Positions 6,821-10,944 of a stretch of DNA of 10,944 nt are shown here, piece after piece. The stretch covers positions 1 through 10,944 of the forward strand of contig DYRK01000161.1 of the NCBI GenBank assembly GCA_020718785.1. Reading direction: 5' to 3'. The DNA is from Desulfatirhabdium butyrativorans. Its GTDB lineage: Bacteria > Desulfobacterota > Desulfobacteria > Desulfobacterales > DYRK01. Each line of letters begins with the position of its first letter. Position 1 is the stretch's first letter. The notes beneath the pieces are model-generated. The model did not search any database, was not told the DNA's origin, and saw nothing but the letters and a program-made list of their open reading frames with translations. A program made the position numbers and the translations under genes.

Positions 6821-6849
6821 TTCATAAAATATGAGGGGAAATAAATCAA
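6821..6849 (-). promoter_or_regulatory. Candidate sigma70-like promoter for RR1
   Basis: On the - strand, TTGATT (6849-6844) and TATGAA (6826-6821) are separated by 17 bp and face RR1. Each box matches the consensus at four of six positions, so the call is weak. It gains some weight from the pair of palindromes at 6873-6910, which lies just upstream where an activator would bind. The resulting leader would be about 360 nt and contain the whole palindrome cluster. Confidence 0.3.
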
Positions 6850-6872
6850 TGGGGTGAGGAGAGTATTCAAAG

Positions 6873-6910
6873 GTAGAAATATTCTACTTCCGGCGGTAGG
6901 AATATCCTAC
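6873..6910. promoter_or_regulatory. Tandem 15-bp palindromes, candidate NarL-type operators
   Basis: GTAGAA-ATA-TTCTAC (6873-6887) and GTAGGA-ATA-TCCTAC (6896-6910) are both perfect 6-3-6 palindromes, 23 bp centre to centre, each followed by a CCGG-containing stretch. Two similar short dyads close to two helical turns apart are typical of transcription-factor sites. LuxR/NarL-type output domains bind dyads of about this size. They lie between RR2 and RR1, upstream of a candidate RR1 promoter. The binding factor is inferred. Confidence 0.45.
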
Positions 6911-6988
6911 TCCGGTCAAGGCATATCACAGAATTTGTTTCAGAAATAGGATGATATCCGGTCTTACCGAAATCCGGTCACTTTCCGT

Positions 6989-7022
6989 ATCAGAGAAAAG
7001 CGGTTTTGTCTCTGATTTTTTT
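6989..7022 (+). terminator. Orphan terminator-like hairpin
   Basis: An 8-bp perfect stem (ATCAGAGA/TCTCTGAT), a 12-nt loop and a run of T on the + strand. No + strand reading frame lies upstream in the gap. It could end a small unseen RNA, or simply be another repeat. On the - strand it is preceded, not followed, by the A/T run, so it does not look like a terminator for RR2. Confidence 0.25.
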
Positions 7023-7169
7023 CTCGGCATATCTTAATGAGTGAAAGACAACTCCGGACGCGGGGATGCGGGAACTCACACTTTCTGCATTGAGAAAAAT
7101 GAAAAGCGCCGAAATTCGGTACAGGCAATATCCGATACAGGCGGGAGGAACAGTTGCAGCATCTGCCTT

Positions 7170-7847
7170 TCACGGCTGCTCTTCCCACAGCTCGGGACCG
7201 ATAATTCCGATTTTGATGGCATATTTCACCATTTCCACCATATTGTGAATATCTAATTTTCTCATGGTATTGGCGCGGTGTTTGTCCACAGTTTTCGAGC
7301 TGATGCAGAGAATATCGGCGATTTCCGCATTTGACTTTCCCTCGACCAGCAGCCGAAATACCTGCTGCTCCCTTTCTGAAAGAAGATTGTATCCGCTGAC
7401 AGCGGGTTTTTCGTCCCGTTTCTTGAGAAATGTGCCGATAAGCTTGGAATTGATTTTGGAACTGAGAAAATGCTCCCCCCGGCTTGCAGCACGGATAGAC
7501 TCGAGAACATCGGTTGTAGGCGACGCCTTCAGCACATATCCCAGTGCGCCGGAGTTCAATGCCTGATGCACATAAGCATCTTTGATGTGCATGGACAGCA
7601 GAACCACCTGAGTCTCAGGTACCGCTTCTTTTATCAGGGCTACAGCCTCCAGACCGTTCAGCTCCGGCATGGCAATATCCAAAAGAGCGACATCGGGGTG
7701 CAGCGATTTGACTTTCTTGACAGCCTGCATTCCGTCAACAGCTTCTCCGACGACCTCCATATCAGGCTGTTCTTCCAAAAGCTTCCTCAGTCCTTCACGC
7801 ACGACAGCATGGTCGTCGGCTATAAGAACAGTTATCTTCTTCTCCAT
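7170..7847 (-). CDS. NarL/FixJ-type response regulator (RR2)
   Basis: A 225-residue response regulator. The receiver domain has D11-D12, phospho-acceptor D57 (VALLDIAMP), S85 and K107. The C-terminal LuxR-type helix-turn-helix is canonical (LLSEREQQVFRLLVEGKSNA, then EIADILCISSKTVDKHRANT). It is the closest relative of RR1 in the window and shares even its C-terminal IGPELWEE tail. I place the start at the ATG at 7847, not at the in-frame GTG at 7868, because AGGAG lies 7 nt upstream of the ATG and would itself be coding with the longer start. It begins 91 bp after the kinase gene, the pairing expected for a HisKA_3 kinase and NarL-type regulator. Two hairpins separate the genes and could reduce read-through. 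Confidence 0.94.
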   Translation of the reverse strand: MEKKITVLIADDHAVVREGLRKLLEEQPDMEVVGEAVDGMQAVKKVKSLHPDVALLDIAMPELNGLEAVALIKEAVPETQVVLLSMHIKDAYVHQALNSGALGYVLKASPTTDVLESIRAASRGEHFLSSKINSKLIGTFLKKRDEKPAVSGYNLLSEREQQVFRLLVEGKSNAEIADILCISSKTVDKHRANTMRKLDIHNMVEMVKYAIKIGIIGPELWEEQP

Positions 7848-7878
7848 TTCCTTTCTCCTTTTTTTCACTGCATGACCG

Positions 7879-7904
7879 GTGGGTCGGACATTTCTGTCTG
7901 ACCC
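7879..7904. repeat. Dispersed hairpin repeat with GAAA loop, copy 2
   Basis: GGGTCGGACA-TTTC-TGTCTGACCC (7881-7904), with GT before it, is the reverse-complement copy of the element at 1-23, with one base difference. On the - strand, the sense of the surrounding genes, the loop is GAAA and the stem has one A-C mismatch. It lies in the kinase-RR2 gap, 33 bp from the RR2 start. Confidence 0.75.
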
Positions 7905-7912
7905 GCATCATT

Positions 7913-7932
7913 AACAGGCAAGAATGCCTGTT
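7913..7932. repeat. Intercistronic hairpin after the kinase gene
   Basis: AACAGGCA (7913-7920), loop AGAA, TGCCTGTT (7925-7932): a perfect 8-bp stem 6 bp beyond the kinase stop codon. On the - strand no T-run follows, so it is more likely an mRNA-processing or stabilising structure, or a repeat, than an intrinsic terminator. Confidence 0.55.
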
Positions 7933-7938
7933 CTGCCA

Positions 7939-10395
7939 TCAGGTTACAGGGAGTTCTACCCTGATGGTGGTACCCTTGCTCACGGCTGAACGGATATCTA
8001 TTTGTCCCTTCATGGAAACAATCCGTTCCCTCATTCCCAAAAGTCCGATTCCGTCTTTGCCTCGGGTTTCTTCATCAAATCCGACCCCGTCATCCTTGAT
8101 AGTAAAAATAACGTTGGGGTGACTGTAGGTAAGCGTGACATCAACGGTTTTGGCTTTTGCATGTTTTACTACATTGTTTATGCTTTCCTGAAACACACGG
8201 TACAAAACCAATTCGCGTTCCGAAGACAGGCGGCGTTTCTTGAATCCTATTGCCTGAAAGTCAACTATAATATCCTGCCTCTGTTCTGAAAATTCTTTGA
8301 TATACCATTCCAGCGTAGGGACAAGACCGAGATCATCCAGCAGATCAGGCCTCAGATTTGATGAGATGCTTCGGATTTTGTCTCCCAACTGCTCGATCAG
8401 CCCGATCAAATCGCTGATTCCCGCTTTCTGCATCTCAAATTCTCCCGGAATGGAACTCTGCAATGTCTCGGCATTCATGTGAAGGGCAGCCAGTGTCTGA
8501 CCGAATTCATCGTGAAGGTCTCTTGCCAATTCTTTCTTTCCTTCTTCTACGCTGGTGATCAGACGGCTGGAAAGATGCCGGATTTCGGTTTCCACGCGGC
8601 GCCGCTCCGCTATTTCTTTCTGAAGTTCGACAGAATGTTCTTTTTCCAGTTCATTGACTTTTTTCAGAGCCTCAACCATTCTGTTATAAGAATCTGTCAG
8701 AAAAACAGCCTGCTGTTCTTCGATTCTCAAAGGCTTGTTCAAGCCCTGTTCGACTATAGCGTTTTCTGTGATAAGTCCTTCTTCCATCATCTGACCTTCG
8801 AGATATTCGTTGAACAGATCATCTTCTGCCAGTTCGTCATCTATAAGTTCATCGTCTGTCATTTCATCATCATCGGCAATCATTTTGTCATGTTCGAGCG
8901 ATCTTCTGTAGGACGTGCCCGAGCCCGGATGAAGGCTGCTGTCCAAAGGTCTGCCGAACCGTGTGATGAGAAATATCAGCGTCATGGCTGTGGAAAACAG
9001 GAGCAAAGACAGAGCGGCTGCCGTAAGAGCGATGAGGATTTTCTCAACAGCCGGATTCATAATCTCAATTGTTTCGCGGAGAGAAGCGAGAACCCCGGAT
9101 TCGGGCATGGCAAGTCCCAGACGCCATCCTGTTGCCGGAACAGTGTGGAATGCAATCAGACAGGCATTTCCGCCCGGCGAGAGCCGCATCATCTGTTGAT
9201 CCTTTTCAATTATGCAGCGCGCCATGGCTCTGACATCGGGATCCGGGGACTCCGAGAGGCTGTATCCGGGCAGACTGCCTGCATCTGCTCCTGTGCCTGA
9301 CAGTTTCATACTGTTGGGCAAAACAGCAATGAGGCGGGCTTCCCGGTCGGTCAGAAAAGAAAAAAGCCTGCCGGTAAATTTCCCGGATTCCCTTGTCAGT
9401 TGAACGGTCAGTTGAACGGCTTTCTCCTTTGCCGACGGTCCAATATCTGTGAGATTTGCCGCGTCGGTTTCGGAAGGAGACTGGTCTGATGATGAATGAG
9501 CGGTCAATGCGGCTTCGGCAGCATCTTTCGGGGCTACTGTATTATCAGCCTTTTTTCCGTTTCCCACAGATTTTTCCGTCATCGGGAAAGGCTTCAATTC
9601 GCGGCTGTCGGACATATCGCCCAAAAAACTGTTCAGAGTTATATTCAGCCCTGCTGTTCCCCGAAAATCGCCTCTTTTGCCGTAAATCGGGGCATTCACA
9701 GCGGTCATGGGTCCCTGCCCTTCCTTACCCGGATATACATTTGCCCATACTGTCTTGCGGGCAGCATTTTTTTCAGGACCCGCATCCGTATAAAACGGCT
9801 CTTTTCTGATGTCATAAGCTTCGCGCGGCGGAAGTTCGGCTACAGCATGGGTATTGGGAAAATACCGGCCTATTCCTGATACGGTGACAATATAGGCAGA
9901 CACACAGTCCGGAAAGGTTTTCTGAGCTTTTATAATCAGCGGGTCAGCATGGGAAAGGGCATTCAGTTCTTTCGTGACATCCGGCGTGATCTCGGTTGCT
10001 CCCCAGTACATTGCCATTGTCAGGTCAAGGGGATCGTTTGAAAATATCCTGTTTGACGAATAAGGTGTCAGGCTTTCATTCGGATTGAGCGGAGTTTTTC
10101 CGTAAATATCGCTGTGATCCAGAAAAAAACCGGCTCCGCCCGCGATAAGAGACGAAGATACAGCAATGCTCCTGAGCATGGCATCATATCTCATGGCTTT
10201 CTCACGGGTCAGAGAGGAAAGAAATGCAGATGCTTCGCCTTTTATATAAGACTCATTTTCGGAAATATAAAAATTTTCAAACCGGATTGCCGCCCATTTT
10301 ATCATGAAGATCAGAACAATAAGGGCTGCTGTCAGAAAAAAAGATATCCCGATTAACGGTTTCAATGCTATTTTCGAACGTATCCACGCTAACAC
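7939..10395 (-). CDS. Membrane sensor histidine kinase (dCache, HisKA_3, HATPase_c)
   Basis: An 818-residue kinase of the NarX/DegS-like class that autophosphorylates on His and passes the phosphate to NarL-type regulators. TM1 is at about 12-33. A large extracytoplasmic dCache-like domain spans about 37-450, with the hallmark RKEPFYTDAG (near 200), TVWANVYPG, MTAVNAPIYG and FRGTAGLNITL (near 250). TM2 is at about 452-476. A HAMP-like remnant starts at FGRPLDSSL. A strongly acidic segment follows (about 506-535: ADDDEMTDDELIDDELAEDD), then a helix with DSYNRMVEAL. The HisKA_3 phospho-acceptor is H628 (ELARDLHDEFGQTL), with the X region RPDLLDDLGLVPTLEW after it. The ATPase has an N box with N740-N741 (FQESINNVVKHA), DDGVGF and GIGLLGMRER. 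Catalytic motifs are intact. A low-complexity Ala/Ser/Asp/Thr stretch at about 274-326 interrupts the sensor domain. The start is a GTG at 10395 with GGAG 11 nt upstream; an in-frame stop lies shortly before it and no better start is visible. RR2 follows after 91 bp. Confidence 0.93.
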   Translation of the reverse strand: MLAWIRSKIALKPLIGISFFLTAALIVLIFMIKWAAIRFENFYISENESYIKGEASAFLSSLTREKAMRYDAMLRSIAVSSSLIAGGAGFFLDHSDIYGKTPLNPNESLTPYSSNRIFSNDPLDLTMAMYWGATEITPDVTKELNALSHADPLIIKAQKTFPDCVSAYIVTVSGIGRYFPNTHAVAELPPREAYDIRKEPFYTDAGPEKNAARKTVWANVYPGKEGQGPMTAVNAPIYGKRGDFRGTAGLNITLNSFLGDMSDSRELKPFPMTEKSVGNGKKADNTVAPKDAAEAALTAHSSSDQSPSETDAANLTDIGPSAKEKAVQLTVQLTRESGKFTGRLFSFLTDREARLIAVLPNSMKLSGTGADAGSLPGYSLSESPDPDVRAMARCIIEKDQQMMRLSPGGNACLIAFHTVPATGWRLGLAMPESGVLASLRETIEIMNPAVEKILIALTAAALSLLLFSTAMTLIFLITRFGRPLDSSLHPGSGTSYRRSLEHDKMIADDDEMTDDELIDDELAEDDLFNEYLEGQMMEEGLITENAIVEQGLNKPLRIEEQQAVFLTDSYNRMVEALKKVNELEKEHSVELQKEIAERRRVETEIRHLSSRLITSVEEGKKELARDLHDEFGQTLAALHMNAETLQSSIPGEFEMQKAGISDLIGLIEQLGDKIRSISSNLRPDLLDDLGLVPTLEWYIKEFSEQRQDIIVDFQAIGFKKRRLSSERELVLYRVFQESINNVVKHAKAKTVDVTLTYSHPNVIFTIKDDGVGFDEETRGKDGIGLLGMRERIVSMKGQIDIRSAVSKGTTIRVELPVT
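9395..9418 (-). repeat. 12-bp tandem duplication inside the kinase gene
   Basis: GTCAGTTGAACG occurs twice in direct succession and is in frame, giving VQLTVQLT in the protein. It lies at the end of the low-complexity part of the sensor domain, suggesting that replication slippage has been expanding this region. Confidence 0.6.
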
Positions 10396-10454
10396 AATAG
10401 TCGCTGCTCCGTATTTATAATTCCCGCCGGCATAATCCGCACTTTACGGATTTT

Positions 10455-10495
10455 CTGTAAAACGCCCATGCTTAAAATAAACGCAAACCGTTTTG
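10455..10495. repeat. Diverged third copy of the 71-bp repeat
   Basis: CTGTAAAACGCCC, then GCTTAAAATAAACGCAAACC and GTTTTGC, match the first half of the units at 4820 and 4923 with several substitutions. The GCACTCCGGACTTTG end is missing. Like the other copies it lies just upstream of a - strand gene. Confidence 0.6.
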
Positions 10496-10503
10496 CCGGT
10501 AAA

Positions 10504-10526
10504 AAAACGACTTGCAAAGTCGTTTT
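10504..10526. repeat. AAACGACTT-type hairpin
   Basis: AAAACGACTT (10504-10513), loop GCA, AAGTCGTTTT (10517-10526): a perfect 10-bp stem of the same family as 6492-6514 and 4900-4920. The base pair that differs from those copies is compensated on both arms (ACTT/AAGT versus ATTT/AAAT), so the stem is kept. Confidence 0.65.
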
Positions 10527-10631
10527 ACAAAAGCGCAATTTTGAAATCCGTCATAAAACGATTTGGGAGTTACGCAGTTGCATGATTTTTAACCGCTGAT
10601 GCACGCTGATAAACGCCAATTAATAACTGAT

Positions 10632-10702
10632 GTTACGCAGCCGGACGTAAATCAGGCGTCCCGCTGTCATTCCTGCTTCCGCAGTAATGACAGGTGCGTA
10701 AC
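10632..10702. repeat. Nested inverted repeat
   Basis: The outer arms GTTACGCA (10632-10639) and TGCGTAAC (10695-10702) enclose an inner hairpin: CTGTCATT (10664-10671) and CTGC (10673-10676) pair with GCAG (10681-10684) and AATGACAG (10686-10693), with one mismatch and a TTCC loop. A further GTTACGCAG is at 10569-10577. The inner unit resembles the common TGTCATTCC-type dispersed palindromes of bacterial genomes. Confidence 0.6.
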
Positions 10703-10829
10703 GTGAGTTAATAAATTCAAGTGCGTAAGTCCTACGATTTTTCAAACCGTTTCTTTCCGCATCAGGACATCCTGCCGGATTCTGCCGGTTTTCCGATATG
10801 CTGTCCCCAAATCCTGTTATTTAATGTTA

Positions 10830-10858
10830 ATTTTACCAATCCCTTGATCTTTGGTCAA
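10830..10858 (-). promoter_or_regulatory. Sigma70-like promoter for the kinase operon, with dyad over -35
   Basis: On the - strand, TTGACC (10858-10853) and TAAAAT (10835-10830) are exactly 17 bp apart. Each matches the sigma70 consensus at five of six positions. The -35 box is part of an inverted repeat, CCTTGA (10842-10847) / TCAAGG (10855-10860), which could be an operator. Transcription would start near 10822 and give a leader of about 430 nt through the repeat region before the kinase GTG at 10395. Confidence 0.5.
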
Positions 10859-10886
10859 GGAAATGATACATATTTTTTAAAATTCC

Positions 10887-10944
10887 GGGTGCGAGTGCGC
10901 TGGGTGCTGGGTGCTTGCTGGGTGCTGGGTACTGGGTGCTGGGT
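10887..10944. repeat. GGGTGCT heptamer tandem repeat, runs off the window
   Basis: From about 10887 the sequence is built of GGGTGCT-like units (GCTGGGTGCTGGGTGCT, an interruption TGCT, then GGGTGCTGGGTACTGGGTGC and on to the last base). Units are exact or differ by one base. This is a short-tandem-repeat tract with one strand rich in G and T. Its full length is unknown because the window ends inside it. Confidence 0.8.

Larger units (their letters stand above)
6454..7169. other. 716-bp gap between RR1 and RR2, no gene seen
   Basis: From left to right this gap holds the RR1 leader hairpin, the palindrome cluster, two more hairpins, the candidate promoter and the tandem dyads. From 6916 to 7169 it is quieter. 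The only clear structure there is ATCAGAGA (6989-6996) paired with TCTCTGAT (7009-7016), followed by seven T on the + strand (7017-7022 and beyond). That resembles a + strand terminator, yet no + strand gene precedes it. No frame here shows a convincing start, ribosome site or protein pattern. Confidence 0.7.
10396..10944. other. 549-bp leader and repeat region upstream of the kinase, no gene seen
   Basis: No reading frame with a credible start or protein pattern is present. Working away from the kinase, it holds a diverged copy of the 71-bp repeat (10455-10495), an AAACGACTT hairpin (10504-10526) and a nested inverted repeat (10632-10702). Beyond these are a good promoter (10830-10858) and a heptamer tandem repeat at the window edge. 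The phrase AACGTGAGTT (10701-10710) also occurs at 6516-6525, again just outside a hairpin, another sign of dispersed repeats. Confidence 0.7.

Noticed and set aside
7848..7868. GTG start at 7868 for RR2
   Set aside because: The AGGAG ribosome site lies inside that extension, and the extra residues (KKRRKE) are absent from RR1 and not typical of receiver domains.
8479..9300. Open frame of 273 codons on the + strand opposite the kinase
   Set aside because: It overlaps the conserved HisKA_3 and TM2 coding region in antisense, and its composition (many Phe, Cys, His) is typical of a reverse-strand shadow.

Overview
The window looks like chromosomal DNA of a repeat-rich, moderate-GC Gram-negative bacterium. 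A member of the Desulfobacterota (Desulfobacteraceae, perhaps a large gliding filament such as Desulfonema) is the best guess. This is inference from protein style, mainly a TAXI-type binding protein, a multi-helix chemoreceptor and an MglA GTPase, and from the density of dispersed palindromes. No rRNA or marker gene confirms it. There are seven convincing protein genes and no tRNA, rRNA, CRISPR array or transposase.

Layout. On the + strand, 73-1143 encodes a secreted TAXI-family solute-binding protein and 1232-3448 a dCache methyl-accepting chemotaxis protein (MCP). Everything else lies on the - strand. Read in its own direction it is: a dCache/HisKA_3 sensor histidine kinase (10395-7939), a NarL-type response regulator RR2 (7847-7170), a paralogous regulator RR1 (6453-5785), a Ras-like GTPase of the MglA family (5655-5056) and an AI-2E family membrane permease (4794-3619). 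The MCP and the permease converge on a large inverted repeat at about 3431-3630, which also supplies the stop codons of both genes.

The non-coding DNA is unusually structured. It holds inverted repeats beside the MCP gene, a 71-bp direct repeat upstream of the permease, a 180-bp cluster of nested palindromes between the two regulators, a recurrent AAACGATTT hairpin, a hairpin with a GAAA loop present twice, and a GGGTGCT heptamer tract at the right edge. Two stretches look regulatory: a pair of 15-bp palindromes at 6873-6910 that could be operators for a NarL-type regulator, and a good sigma70-like promoter (TTGACC, 17 bp, TAAAAT) at 10830-10858 pointing at the kinase, with an inverted repeat over its -35 box.

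How the parts could work together (inference): the window is dominated by sensing and behaviour. The binding protein may deliver a ligand to the neighbouring chemoreceptor. The membrane kinase probably phosphorylates one or both duplicated NarL-type regulators. MglA, a polarity and motility switch in myxobacteria, follows in the same direction. No obvious MglB partner, TRAP permease or Che gene is present. I do not see a wholly new system. The most unusual items are the split HAMP-like region of the kinase with its acidic insert, the repeat-derived gene ends, and the duplicated regulators next to an MglA without MglB.
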